Assembly: GCA_028023455.1 (NCBI GenBank)
Contig: JAQFVV010012418.1
Location: 8,303,244-8,367,243 of the forward strand
Direction of reading: 5' to 3'
DNA length: 64,000 nt
Origin: Epiperipatus broadwayi
Lineage: Eukaryota; Onychophora; Udeonychophora; Euonychophora; Peripatidae
The position numbers and the translations under genes are program-made. A model generated the notes under the pieces. The model was not told the DNA's origin, did no database searches, and saw nothing but the letters and a program-made list of their open reading frames with translations. Each line of letters begins with the position of its first letter. Position 1 is the first letter of the stretch. Shown one piece after another: positions 1 through 12,188 of this stretch.

Positions 1-1230
1 ATAGATTCATTAATTATATATATTTTAAGTTTATACGTTCTATAATCAAAATCTTGTATGTGCTATACAATTTCAGCAAAGTCATTACCTGTATACATAT
101 TACAGAAATGTACTTTTGCTTTTGGGTAAAATGACTTTAAAATACCTATTCCCTGACATCATCAGTGCGCAAAATTCAAGATGGCTGCCAAAAAAAAATT
201 TTTTTTTAATTTTTCCCAATCATTATAGTGAATAATCGATTGTAAATTGAAGTAGTGGGTACAAATTGATGATGATAGCTATTGTGAAATATCGCTAAGT
301 GAGGTCTAGGTGTATTTTACAAAAAAAATTATAAAAAATCCAAATTTCATTGTAGAGAAAAGTAATACCTCATATAAACATAAGAAAATAGTGAATCGAA
401 TGGTCTAAGATCCGTCAGTATTCAATTTACCAATTCCGTGCAAACTCAGTTGAAAGTCTAAACTTTTGAATAGGGGCGCTTCAGACTCAAAGGGTTAAGG
501 AATGGGAATATGATTGCCCAAACATTCAGTTTATTACAATTAGTACAGTTTATTACAATTAATGCAGAGAAATGGCTGATGGCATGAAAAGATCAAGATG
601 ATCTATTTAACCTAAATAATTGAAGGTAATAAAGTAAAAGAAAAGATTGAAAGAATAAATATATACATAGTTTTACCCATATTTGTGAATGTATTTCTTT
701 ATGAAAAATAAAAATTGATCTCGAGCCAAAATGTTTTTTAAAAATATTTTTTTTACTTTTAATGAGAAAGCATTTTAATTATTTATAATTTTTCAAAACT
801 AGCAAGTAGTATTATTTGATTTAGCATATCTTGATTAAAATATTTTTTATTATTTTAATTAAAAATATATTTTTTTACATGATTCTATGATGTTTACAAT
901 TTTGAAATTGGTGTGTATTGAAAAAAAATTTTTTCTTTTTTACTTGTGAGGAAAATTTTAAGCTTTCACAAAAGAAAAATTAAATCTCATGTAAATATAT
1001 CTTTTAATTGAAATGCAAATACTTTCTCATTATGATATAAAAATTGTTTTTTAAAGGGAATGGGTGTGGGGTGGGGGGAGATGTGAATTAACTTTCTAAT
1101 CCAAAAGATATTTGAATAACTAGATAATAGAGTTTCATGATCACATAATAACTTTTGATCTGTCAATAATAATTTGGTATTGTTTGCCACACTGTGAACA
1201 TAATTTACTCTAATGCCTAAATTTTAAAAT
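1..1230. other. AT-rich non-coding DNA, no gene seen
   Basis: There are only short A/T runs and no convincing reading frame. A short patch around 150-200 (catcatcagtgcgc, then aagatggctgcc) is more GC-rich and looks like an old repeat end, but I cannot assign it. Confidence 0.5.
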
Positions 1231-1232
1231 TA

Positions 1233-2189
1233 CACCTGGGTCTCGTTTTCTGCAGATTATTTTAATGCGATTCATGTTTTTTTCTTAATATTTTTCATAT
1301 TTCACTATATTTATTAGATATCAAGAAATTTAAATTATTAATAACTTATTTTGATTTGAAATACTTTTTTTTTTTCAAAAATATAGTATTATATTAGCAG
1401 CTAACATGAATATGCCTGAAGCTGTATTTAGAACTTAGCTTCTATATAAATAACCTATTTATACTAATGAGTAAATAATAATAATAGATTTATACTTACA
1501 TATAAAAATATTGCTAAAAATATTCACAAAATTTAAACTTTTAAAACATTTTGTTATATGTGTATAACAGAAATAAATAATCTTTTAGATTTTTAAAATA
1601 AAAAAACGATGATTTTATGAACTGAAAATAATATTTCTAATGATAATGTATAATCTTTTTGTTTTGATTGCGATTTCATTTTTTAATATAGAAACAAAAC
1701 CATTAACACAGCACAAGACTGAAACTGGCGCTAGTTGTACATCACATCACGAATAAAAATGAAGTGGCTAACAGGTTTCTCTGGGCATAATTGCTGAGAG
1801 ATTCTTGACTTCGTTTAAGGAGAAGCCACAGTACATCACATCGAATCTTATTTCTTACCAGTTTACAAATGAACGCTAGCGGTAATGATTAAAATATGTA
1901 TGAAAAATGTAAAATTAAATACTGTAGTTAATAAAAAAAGTAAAAAAAGTTTGTCTTGTATTAATTTTTTTCAAATATTTGACATTTTTTATTAGTCATA
2001 CTTTATTTGCTTATTTTTTTAATGCGAATTTTAAAGTAATTTTTCCTTGCTGCTTTGCTTTTATGCGAATTCTGAAAATTACAGCACTATCCCCCATTTT
2101 TCAAGGTAAATTAAGTCTATTTTTGTGCGATTTTTTTTAATGCGGGTTTTCTGTGGAACCTATCTACCACATAATATGAGACCCAGGTG
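1233..2189. mobile_element. TA-flanked terminal-inverted-repeat DNA element, copy 1 (non-autonomous)
   Basis: The ends are CACCTGGGTCTC and its exact complement GAGACCCAGGTG, each flanked by TA (1231-1232 and 2190-2191). This is the target duplication of Tc1/mariner/pogo-type elements. Next to the termini, both sides are rich in TTTTTTAATGCG-like strings. A second copy at 28254-29424 shares the ends and most of the interior, which confirms the boundaries. This copy lacks about 280 bp of that interior and has gained an 83-bp insertion at 1748-1830. No transposase reading frame remains. Confidence 0.8.
1748..1830 (+). mobile_element. Short LINE 3'-tail insertion (83 bp) with 11-bp target duplication
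   Basis: GTACATCACAT occurs at 1737-1747 and again at 1831-1841, exactly flanking a segment absent from the sister element near 29059. The segment contains gtggctaacaggtttctctg and ttcgtttaaggagaagccac. Both recur, on the other strand, in the LINE tails at 25700-26690. It is therefore an extreme 5'-truncated copy of that LINE. Confidence 0.8.
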
Positions 2190-2191
2190 TA

Positions 2192-3152
2192 TATCATAAA
2201 TTTTAATGAGCCAATTACTATGATATAGTATATTAAAAAAATGTTGTCTTTTTTAAATCATTAATTCTTTAAAAAAAAAAGGCCAATTATTGTAATCTTT
2301 AAAAATAAATATTTTTTCATAAATTATAATTATTTGTTTTATATTAATGCATATTTTGGCTTTCAGTAACTTTCACAATAGAAGTTTTAATTAGAAAGAG
2401 TTTTAAAAATATGAATTTATTTTAATATAAGAATTTATTTGAATATTTTAAATAAAAATTATTTACAAATTAGTTTTAAAAATTGAACTTTTTTTTAATT
2501 AATTGAACTATTTTAACAGAAATAATAAAATTGCAAGAATGTATTAAAAAAATTTCTGCCATTATTATGAAGCTTTTTTATATATACTGTATAAGAATTT
2601 TGGTATTAATTTATTTAAAATAAAATCTACCTATTATTCAAAAACTTTTATTATCTGAACAAAATTTTAAGTGTACTCTTTAATCTTTTATAATAAATAA
2701 ATAACTTTGTACACATGTTTATAAAAAAGATTGATAAAGACAATTTAATAAATACCTACACATTAATATTAAATTTTATATTGTTATAAATAAAGTAAAT
2801 TTATACATTTTAGGTAGTAAAATTAATATTTACATTTTTACTAGAGTTTGGGATTACAGTGAAGTAATAGAAGATCTATTCTTTCACACATCTGTGAAAA
2901 AGCTTTGGAACCAGGGATTTTAAATTAATGGTGTTTTACATATATTAATTTATAGTAACTTTAAAAAAATTAAAAACATGAGACATGGTATTAAATTTTT
3001 CTCCATTCCAAAAAAAAAATTACACTATTTACATTCACTAATACATTAATAGATAGTTAGATATATTTAGCAAATGAAATAATTTATATATTTTATATTA
3101 CTGTTGATAATTGAAAGCTAGCTTTAGATTATTTGAATTTAAATTTTTAAAA
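2192..3152. other. AT-rich non-coding DNA
   Basis: No reading frame, repeat or structured element was recognised here. The likely setting is an upstream intron of the golgin gene, since the exon at 3539 begins at an acceptor. Confidence 0.4.
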
Positions 3153-3225
3153 GCCCTATATTCAGTTGGTAAAATGATTGATTCAAGAACTAAAGGTTCC
3201 TGGGTTGAAACTCAGATGTCATTTC
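3153..3225 (+). tRNA. tRNA-like sequence (tRNA pseudogene or SINE head)
   Basis: An A-box-like ttcagttggtaaaatg is followed at tRNA spacing by a B-box/T-arm-like cctgggttgaaactcag (T stem CTGGG against CTCAG, four of five pairs). The acceptor stem does not close well and the anticodon arm is poor. This looks like the tRNA-derived head of a SINE or a decayed tRNA rather than a working tRNA gene. Confidence 0.4.
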
Positions 3226-3538
3226 TGATATTTGAATGTCACATGACTTTCTGAGAAATTGTCCATTCAGTTATTTTTTTAAAGTTTTTATAACTTCATA
3301 AAATTTTACATTCACACTTTTTAGAAATATATATATAAATTTGAATTTAATTTTATAGTTACGCAAATATAAAAATTATTTCATTTTAGAGGAAAAAATA
3401 CTAGTTTTTAAACATTTAGATATATAATGAATATGTATTTTTTTTTATATACATACATATTTCTGAAATTATGTTTTAAATTTTAAAAAAAATTATATCA
3501 TGTTTTATATTTCTTAATTTTGAATTATTTATTTTTAG

Positions 3539-3808
3539 AAAAATATTGTTTTCTCTCCATTCACTAATGTTTCACCTCAAGAAGAAACCCCTTCTAGACG
3601 ATCCTCCCTCAGTTCAATGACTAGTGACTCTCCATTGTTCCCAAGCCTCAATCTATCTATGCGGCATTATAATCTTATTTCTGATTTAGAAAGTGAAGCA
3701 GAAGAACCACCAATAGTAAATCTTGATGCTTATTCCAAAGAAGATATTTATTTAAGTTTTAGAAAAGTTGAACGTCGTTTATCTAAATACCGTAACAAGT
3801 ATACAGAG
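3539..3808 (+). CDS. GOLGA4: Golgin A4 / Golgin-245-like, internal N-terminal exon (90 codons)
   Basis: This exon encodes part of the N-terminal region of a trans-Golgi golgin, a long coiled-coil tether on Golgi membranes. Seen: acceptor tttttag ends at 3538, the reading frame is open throughout, and donor GTATTG starts at 3809 in phase 0. The translation begins with a Ser/Pro/Thr-rich stretch (PSRRSSLSSM, residues 18-27). It continues into an acidic DLESEAEE motif, then a basic helix with SKEDIYLSFRKVERRLSKY and ends in KYTE. Known: vertebrate GOLGA4 has the same order, DMDSEAED followed by a LNKEQLIQRLRRMERSLSSY-type segment and KYSELVTAY. The codons joining on from 35586 continue that match. 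The initiator methionine, the following coiled coil and the C-terminal GRIP domain are not in the window. The ATG at 3617 is internal, not a start. An upstream exon should lie left of the window. The Golgin-245 assignment comes from remembered family sequence, not from a search. Confidence 0.85.
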
Positions 3809-3833
3809 GTATTGATCTGTTTTTTTAATGTAT

Positions 3834-4613
3834 AAAAATTTTCAAATCTTGAAATACATGCATTGTTTAATAATAATGACAGTAGCTATAATAAACATTC
3901 TGTTCTATACAGAATTTGAAATTTTTTTATAAATTTGTAGTCAAAAAAAAAGATTATGGTAAGTGATTATAGTAATTATAAAATAATTTATTTTAAAATA
4001 AGATTATTATTAAAAATTATTAGATTAAAATGAAAAGAATAAAAGTTTTTCACAATCATAATTTTGATTCGGGAAAGCCTTACAGTCTGCTGTGTAAAGT
4101 GGGGGATATAAGAAAAAAAAAATTTCTATTTTTATTAATGGTGCTTAAAAAATTGACTTATTATTATTTATTTATTTTTTACTTTAATGCTTGACCTTCC
4201 TTGCCCCTGATAATAGCATATTTTGTCAGTAATAATTCATTATTGTATGGCTTGGAAAACTACAAAGCACTTAAATTTATGTAATAACAGGCTTAAAAAT
4301 TAATAAGGTACTTAATAAAAAAGTTTAAATAGTCTCTAAATATTTTACTGCAGGACAAAGATCTCTTCAGAAGCTTTCTACACTAAATCAGTGATTAGGA
4401 TTTAGGTGTTTGTTTGTTTTCTATTTTATAGTTATAATTGTATGACTAATAGAGCTGAATATGGATAATTATTTGAAAGAAATATTCTAAATATGACATG
4501 AAAAAAAAATTCCTAAGTTTTATTCATCCCAGATTTGATCTTCGTGTCATGGGCATGAAGTCAGATGTACTAACTATTTTGAAATGAGATTCTAGAATAT
4601 TTACTATACATAC
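3834..4613. other. Intronic AT-rich DNA, nothing recognised
   Basis: This stretch lies between the golgin donor and the start of the first LTR. No open frames or repeats could be supported. Confidence 0.4.
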
Positions 4614-7426
4614 TGTACGGGTGACTTGCAACCAAGAAACCCACCTGCCCCAATCTGCAATGTCTTAAATCAAGCCAAGTAGTTATCAAATAACTTATCC
4701 TTTATTAATTGTCGCGCTAAACAAATTAGTATTTTTTTTTTTTAAAAAAGAGATGAATTTTTATATGTTTACAGTAGTAAAAATAAATACATACATGTAT
4801 ATATCTGATATAACTAACTGTGAATGTTATTAATGACTAATAATATTGACTTAGACGAAGGTAAAGCTAAAAAATAATTACCCAAGATCAAGCGTGTTGC
4901 CAGGTGACCAGAATTGAAAATAGAAAACCCATTTTAATGAATATTTATAATTATGCAATAATGAACAATCACAGCAAGCACGGGGAGTAAAAATGATCAT
5001 GCAATTCTCACTATTTTTAACAACTAAAAGGTCTGCACGAGAAAAAAAATGTCTCAACAGTTATGTTTGTTTAAAAAAAAAACTGGATATTGACGTTCGA
5101 TTTTAGGACAAATTTTCATTGCCAGAAAAGGGAATTGATTTCAGCTGCTAGTGTAAACAGAAACCTGAATACATAAATGGTGAAAATAAACCAAATGATT
5201 TAAATTTTAGTGAAAGAAGTTATTAAGAAAAGAAGGAACAACAGCTTGAGGTCTCAATAATAATTTCTTTATTGTTCTTACATTGCTTCCTTATGCCCAG
5301 AAACTACTCTATAAGTAATTGTAGATATTAAGGATGGTAGTGCAAGGAGGTTGAGATAAAGGAAACATATCGTAGGTAACCAACTTCCATGCCAATAGAA
5401 AGGTTATTGCTAGTGCAATATGCCTATCTTATTAAATAGTAGTGAATATTTATCTCCAGGGAACTTCTGCCCTGTATCCCAAGGAAACAACTGGATAGTG
5501 CTTACGATCTATCAGGTTGGAGTGAACACAATCTAGTTAAACCAATGGACAAGTACACCACCTTAGGAGATTTATCAGGATCAATAGACTTTTAATACAA
5601 TGGACAGTGCTTGCCTAGCTCATACATTTATTTATTTTTATCTTGTGGTTAAGACCTGTAGAGGTCCCTACTATCGCATTTTTACGCACACATTCTTGAG
5701 GTTACAGCCTTAGTAAATATTACGTATTGATTTATGTAATATATAGGGTATATGAGCACAAACTTTCACACGACCCACCACTCTATCTCATAACACTGAT
5801 GAATACATATATGACGAAAAGATAAATAATCACCAAACTTTCACACGACCCACCACTCTATCTCATAACACTGATGAATACATATATGACGAAAAGATAA
5901 ATAATCACCAATATACATATTTCATGCTATACCAGCAATCATCAGTTGGTCCAGGTTATCATCTCTATACATATATGCAATAAGTGCTCAAATATATATT
6001 AAGATAGCCAATCTTCATACTTTAATGGACAGGCATCAATCCACTCCACATTCCAACTCTTCAACCATCCATCCAATTGAAAATCTGATGAAGGAACATC
6101 AAAAGCCATCCTGAGGTGAGATTCTTGCCACACCCATGTTGACCTAAAGTCATTCTGACCCCTCATGTACAGGACATAATTCATTTCATACATATATGAG
6201 GGATGGGCAGACATCTCTTACTATGTTTTTTTATGTGTCATTTAAAAAAAATTTTTTTTTTCATTATTTCTGTTAATTTTTCGTTTTTCAAGTTTGGAAA
6301 CCTATGCTTCAGAAATGGAAGCATTCACATTAAGTATATATGGGGGGATAATTAAGTTGAGCAAATATTTTTGATATAGTTTAGATCACCACATTTCCAC
6401 CCAAAAGCTTGACACCACTCATCTGGCTACAAGATGAGGTAAGATTTTGACAATATTCAACCTTAATAGCACCATACTGACTAAACAGAATTTTTGTTTG
6501 TTACTGATTGATTAATATACTAAAATCTTGTTATATATTTTTTTTGTACATGTGATATAATTATCTTGAATGAATAGCTTTTCTTATTAACTTTCCTAAT
6601 CTCATATATGCATATGTAGAAGGGGATAATAATAATACTCACGAAGCTTATAAGGCATGACTGTAAATAGAATAATTAGCAAGATAGATTCACAATTTTT
6701 GAAATTATTAATTTTTGTTATATATATTACTTGAAACCTTTTATTTTCGTTTGTAAATATATTATTCTGAAATATTTTTTTTTTTTTTGTAAATAAAGAT
6801 TGCCAGGGCATGGATTTCTATCACGGGATTTGGGATTGGGATGTTCGTTGTATTAAGATTTTAAAGTGATAGAAAGTCATTTTTGTCTATCATCATTATG
6901 TTTTTTAATACTGTTGCATTATGTTTATTGTTTAAGAAATGTTATTGAGTTATTGCAATCAATTTGGTCTCTACTTGGTCATTATCATCATATATTCACA
7001 CAACTAAATAAATAGATTAATTAATATCCACACACCAATAAGTAAATAGGTTAATCATTAACATCTACACATCATTAAATATCATTAAATAATTATGCTA
7101 AATATATATGTTATTTATTCATATCCACATATCCACACACCACTCCTTATGTATATATTGAAATAGAAATATTTTGGAAGTATATATCCATTGGTTCTTG
7201 CTTATATAGAGATGCAATAGTTAGTGAATTAAGCAAGTCCATCCCTGAAGAGAACCGATTGCGAATTCTTCCTGAGTTTGAATATTGTGCCAAATGGAGA
7301 CTGAAAGGGGGTGAGATGTGGACAAACTAGTCAAAGATGTGGACGAACTAGTCCAAATTGCATCTAAATTTAACCAGTAAACATTGAGCTAACATACTGA
7401 AAGTAGATGTGATCATGGGCTAAGCA
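4614..7426 (+). repeat. 5' long terminal repeat of Gypsy-type element, about 2.8 kb
   Basis: It begins TGTACGGGTGACTT and ends GGCTAAGCA. It is repeated, diverged, at 10021-12188, which begins TGTAAGGGTGACTT and ends the same way. Shared blocks cover nearly the whole length, for example tatcaaataacttatccttt, gaagcattcac and cgattgcgaattct. This copy is about 645 bp longer, mainly between 5640 and 6220, where it holds a 75-bp tandem duplication. Clear divergence between the two LTRs implies an old insertion. I could not find a clean target-site duplication, so the outer ends are approximate. Confidence 0.75.
5759..5908. repeat. Perfect-looking 75-bp tandem duplication inside the LTR
   Basis: The segment beginning caaactttcacacgaccc and ending aaagataaataatcac is present twice head-to-tail (5759-5833 and 5834-5908). 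I see no mismatches. Since the two LTRs are well diverged, this duplication must be recent, or it is an assembly artefact. Confidence 0.85.
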
Positions 7427-7639
7427 TTGATCCAGATATCCTAAGAGTCTGTAGCAGAAGTGGAACACCCTCGTGTCACTGCAAGCCCGAGGAGCACCCT
7501 ATGATAGAATGACCCAAATGCCCGAAAGACAAGTAGCATGTACTACTGTAAATGGGTCGGATATGTAGCAAATGCTTTGAATGATCATAGGTGAAATGGA
7601 AGCATGGATGAGAGCAGACATAAACAGCTTGAATGCAAG

Positions 7640-8472
7640 ATGAAACCAAAAGTTGGACAGCAGCAAGATGACATGAATAGCCTAAAGAGAGAGGTGAAAG
7701 AATTGAGCAACAGGATGGTCAGCATGGAAGAAAAGCTACAAGCGATGGTATTAAGTCAGGCCTGAAGACTGATATGAGGGAGATAGAAACCAGACTGTTC
7801 ATGTATATGAGGCAACTTTCTATCAATATAGATAATGTTCAGAAAGATAACACGGAAATTGAATATCAAATGCGACAAAGTGCACGAGAGCCAATAAGTT
7901 TTTAGAGATGATATATGAGCGGACCAAGAAAAACTACAAGCTAAGATAGCTCCAGGAGGCACACCCAAGGATGGATCAACTCTCCACCAAACAGCACTGA
8001 GATAGTCTCATAAGAATATAGTAGGAGCCCTTGACCATCAGCTCAGATAGCTCGAGAACAAGATAGCTTCGATTGAAATGATACCATCATAGACAAAATC
8101 TCTTTGAAAAAGCTGATAGAGAATACCATTGAGAGATGGGGATAGAGTTGATGAAATGAATGAGGCCATCGAGCACAGATTTAAGATCGAGTCGCAACTA
8201 TACCAAGAAGCACTAACTATTGAAATGCGATGAAATTGGGATCAATTTGGATACCCAGAATAATAGGGAAGAACAGAATGGTAGAGAAAATTACTCTCAG
8301 CAATCTAGCAACCTCTATGAGGAACCCACACTTCAGTATCACATAATTGCCGAGTTGGAAGAAATAATTCCAAATATTTTACAAGCCAGTCATGAGAACA
8401 ATGTACTGAACCTACAGATAAACACCCCGTGTGTTGGAAACATCGTGGAAGAATGTAATAAGGCAAACGAAT
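7640..8472 (+). pseudogene. Gag-like coiled-coil remnant
   Basis: Frame-shifted and stop-containing fragments are rich in Glu, Lys, Arg and Met. One stretch near 7765-7830 reads MREIETRLFMYMRQLSINID, which resembles the amphipathic coiled-coil start of Gypsy-type gag proteins. The last fragment (ATG at 8223, stop at 8474) is an 84-codon acidic open frame with no recognised domain. Similar coiled-coil gag remains occur at 51.9-52.4 kb in the second Gypsy element. Function is lost. Confidence 0.4.
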
Positions 8473-8479
8473 AGAATCA

Positions 8480-9200
8480 TTACACCACATTCATATGCGT
8501 TATCAAAGCCGAGTCCACATGTTTTCCAAACACTACATTAATGAACTATGTGACAACCATCAGACTGGAGCATTACTAATTGTAATGACCGCCACAGAGG
8601 AAGATTGTCACTATAAAAGGAGCAATTATGAAGGCACATGTTCAATCCATAGATTTGATCATTCTAAATAACTGATACAATGCTTGAAGTCCCTCCACAA
8701 CCAAATATGTGATCAACATTCAGAAAGGCATTGGATCATCATAGAAAATAGTACACCACAAATCAATAAACAAAACGGTCCCAGGTTCCACAAACTGCAA
8801 TACCTATGAAGGCCCCTTCACCTTCATTAAGTATATAAATGCTACTGTTTAAGAAGGTAATATTAAGAACAGACCTCAACTATTGCGACCAAAGACATTG
8901 GACTGGATGACTGGAAATGAATGAACCCCAACTATATAGTATTAAGTTATTTCAAAAAGGGGGGAGGAAAGAGAACTAATGATGACACAAATGCGAACAA
9001 CAGGAAAGGTGTTCATAAACAATCAGACATGGATAGATGCACCTACACTATTAACTAAGCAACAGTTTATAGCCACCTGACCAAGTATTGGGTATAGGCC
9101 AACCAAAGAGTGTACAGTGAACCAATGAAACCAGAATTGATGAAGAAAAGAATATATTACAAACTCATGAACAACTTGCCATAATGGCAAATTATAGGAA
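8480..9200 (+). pseudogene. Unrecognised coding remains inside the LTR element
   Basis: This has higher GC than its surroundings and several short frames interrupted by stops and shifts. I do not recognise a family. It lies between the gag-like part and the integrase tail, where pol should be, but has no reverse transcriptase or RNase H signature. Confidence 0.3.
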
Positions 9201-9209
9201 ATGGATTAC

Positions 9210-9425
9210 AAAAAAAATCCCCACAAATTTAAGGTTGGAGATAGAGTCCTGATAAAAACTCCATACCCAAGTAAACCGCAGGAGAACAAATAATGTTTTA
9301 TAACAAGTATAAAGGACCATATACCATCATCAAACAGACAGGTCCCAATTTTGGAAACCAGGAAGGAGAGATCCGAGGCACATATTATGCCTGCATCTTG
9401 AAACCTTACTTTGGCTGTCATAATC
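9210..9425 (+). pseudogene. Integrase C-terminal (GPY/F-type) remnant
   Basis: Frame-shifted pieces give FKVGDRVLIKTPYPSKP, then YNKYKGPYTIIKQTGPNF and a final ALYLKPYF-like tail. A VGDxVLIK segment followed by YKGPY(T/R)I is the typical end of Gypsy integrases (the GPY/F module). At least two frame changes and a stop near 9290 show that it is inactive. The equivalent segment of the second Gypsy element lies near 58535-58640. Confidence 0.6.
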
Positions 9426-10007
9426 ATCTATAATAATATGATTAAATTGCTCATACAGCTAAAGAATAAAAAATAACCACCAAGCATAGTATATAGGTAA
9501 TGTAAATCATATGAAAGAGAAATAAAAATAACTAGTGATCAATATAAAGGGGAAAATGTAATACATGTCTAGGGATATTAAGTTTGATGAGGGTATTCTC
9601 CAATTAATGCTCACATGCAGCCATTGTGATACCTTGGAGCTAACTAAAATAAGGAGCCAATCCATACAAATAAATGGATGCTCTGATATTTAGCTAGACC
9701 TTTATGAATCCAGTAAATCTCAAAGCAGCAGGAAGAAGACTAGTGAATAAACTTAAATGCATCTGTGACAGATACATCAGTTCAGTCTCAATCACAAAAC
9801 CATCAAAGTCTTAAGTCCAGATCACCTATCAATAATAAAGCCTAGCTATAAGGGAGATAGTTAAATCAGCTGTGAGAAAAAAACATGCGACGGTTAATAA
9901 ATAAGTATAACACCCCTTTATCCAATCAAAATAGCCATACATTAGCAGCACACCAACATACTTATGAGTGTTAAAATTTGAATTGTAAATTAAATTTTTA
10001 ACCCTAT

Positions 10008-10020
10008 AAGGGAAGGGGAG
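10008..10020 (+). promoter_or_regulatory. Polypurine tract (plus-strand primer) of the LTR element
   Basis: A run of 13 purines, aagggaaggggag, immediately abuts the TG of the 3' LTR. Its position and composition match the primer site used for plus-strand synthesis in LTR retrotransposons. Confidence 0.6.
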
Positions 10021-12188
10021 TGTAAGGGTGACTTACAACCAACAAACTCACCTGCCCTAATCTCTAACATAAATCAAGCTGAATAGTTATCAAATAACTT
10101 ATCCTTTATTAAAAGTGTGTGTATATGCACAAACATCACACTAAACAAATTAGTATTTTTTTTTAAAAAAAGGAAATTTTTACAGTAGTAAAAATAAATA
10201 CACACATCTAATATAACTAACTATGAATGTTATTAACTGACTAATAATATTGGCTTAGATGAAGATGAAGAATAATGGTCTGAGGTCAAGCGTGTTACTA
10301 GATGACCAGAATTGCAGACAGAAAACAAAAAACCATTTTAATGAATGTTTGTAATTATACAACAATGAATCATCACAGCACTCATGGGAAATAAAAGCCA
10401 TCGCACGATTCTCACTGTATCTTCGAGAAAGAAAATGTCTCAAAGTTATGTTTGTTAAAAAAAAAAAAGATGGATATTGATGAATTAGGACAAATTCTCA
10501 TCACCAGAAAAGGAATTGATTTCAGCTGTTAGTGTAAACAGAAAACTGAATATGTAAATGGTGAAAGTAAAATGAATGATTTAAATAGATTGTAAAAAAA
10601 AAAAAAATTTAAGTGAAAGAAATTATTAAGAAAAGAAGGAACAACACCTTGGAAGTCTCAACAATAATTTCTTTATTGTTCTTATGCTACTTCCTTATGC
10701 ACAGAAACCACTCTATAAATAATTATAGATATTAAAGAAGGTAGTGCAATGAGGTTGGGGTAAAGGAAACATACCGTAGGTGACCAACTTCCATGCCAAT
10801 AAAAATGTTATTGCTTGTGCAAGATGCCTATCTTATTAAATATTAGTGAATATCGATCTCCTGTGGATCTTCTGCCCTGTGTCCCAAGGAAACAATTGGA
10901 CAGTGCTTATGATCTACCAGGTTGGAGTGAACACATTCCAGCTAAGCCAGTGAACATGTACACTGCCCAAGGAGATTTGTTATCATGATCAAGAGACTTA
11001 ATACAATGGACAGTGCTTGCGTAGCTCATAATTTTTTTTTATCCTATTGATTTATATAATTTTTATTTTATGTGTCATTTAAAAAAAAATTTTATTATTA
11101 TTTCAGTTAATTTATCATTTTTAAGTTTCGGAACTTATGCTTCAGAAATGGAAGCATTCACTTTAAGTATATAGGGGGGGATAATTAAGGTGAGCAAATA
11201 TTTTTGATATTAAATAAAGTTTAGATCTCCACATTCCCACCCAAAAACTTGACACCACTCATCCGACTACAAGATGAGGTAAGATTTTGACAATGTTCAG
11301 CATTAATAGCACCATACTGACTAAACAATATACTAAAATCTTGTTATATAATTTTGTACATGTGATTAATTCTTTTGAATGAATGATTTTTCTTATTAAC
11401 TTTCGTAATCTCATATATACATATATAGAAGGGAGTCTAATAATAATACTCATTAATCATATAAGGCATAACTGTAAATAGAATAATTAGCAAGATAGAT
11501 TCGTGATTTTGAAATTATTAATTTTTGTTATATATATTACTTGAAACCTTTTATTTTCGTTTGTAAATATATTATTCTGAAATATTTTTTTTTGTAAATA
11601 AAGATTGCCAGGGCATGGATTTCTATCATGGGATTGGGATATTCATTGTATTACGATCTTAAACTGATAGAAAGTCATCCTTGTCTCTCATCATTATACT
11701 TATTAATACTATTGCATTATGTTTATTGTTTAATAAATTCTATTGTTATTGCAATCAATTTGGTCTCTAATTGGTCATTATCATCATGTATACCACTAAA
11801 TAAATAGATTAATCAATATCCAGATACCACTAAGTAAATACGTTAATCATTAACATCTACACACCATTAAATAATTATGCTAAATATATATATATATTAA
11901 TTATTCATATCCACACCCCACTCCTTGGGTATATATTGATAATAGGAATATTTTGAGAGTATACGTCTATTGGTTTTCGCTTATATAGAGACACAGTAGT
12001 TAGTGATTTAAGTAAATCCATCCCTGAAGAAAGCCGATTGCGAATTCTCCCTGAGTTTGAATATTGTGGCATAATGGAGACTGAAACGAGGGGATAAGAT
12101 GTGGACGAACTAATTCAAATTGCATCTAAATTTAACCGGTAAATATTGAGCTAGTATATTGAAGGTAGATGTGATCTTAGGCTAAGCA
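10021..12188 (+). repeat. 3' long terminal repeat of Gypsy-type element, about 2.2 kb
   Basis: This is a diverged partner of the LTR at 4614-7426, with the same TGTA start and GCTAAGCA end. It lacks most of the segment equivalent to 5650-6215 of the other copy. The sequence after the end (tttcatcgcaccatcg) does not match the sequence before the 5' LTR, so the target duplication has decayed or the true end lies slightly further right. Confidence 0.75.

Larger units (their letters stand above)
7427..10020 (+). mobile_element. Decayed 2.6-kb interior of the LTR element
   Basis: Only the two ends of a Gypsy-like coding region can be recognised: a coiled-coil gag-like part at the left and an integrase C-terminus at the right. 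The space is too small for full gag-pol and I see no reverse transcriptase motifs, so this is an internally deleted copy. A purine-rich tract (aagggaaggggag, 10008-10020) directly precedes the 3' LTR, as expected of a polypurine tract. Confidence 0.65.

Noticed and set aside
150-190. CTGATGATGTCAGG on the minus strand as a hammerhead
   Set aside because: It has no GAAAC and no helix I partner.
6070-6130. CTGATGA at about 6085 as a hammerhead
   Set aside because: There is no helix II and no GAAA within range.
5999-6214. 71-codon minus-strand frame with several Trp
   Set aside because: It lies inside the LTR copy only, is absent from the partner LTR and has no known domain.
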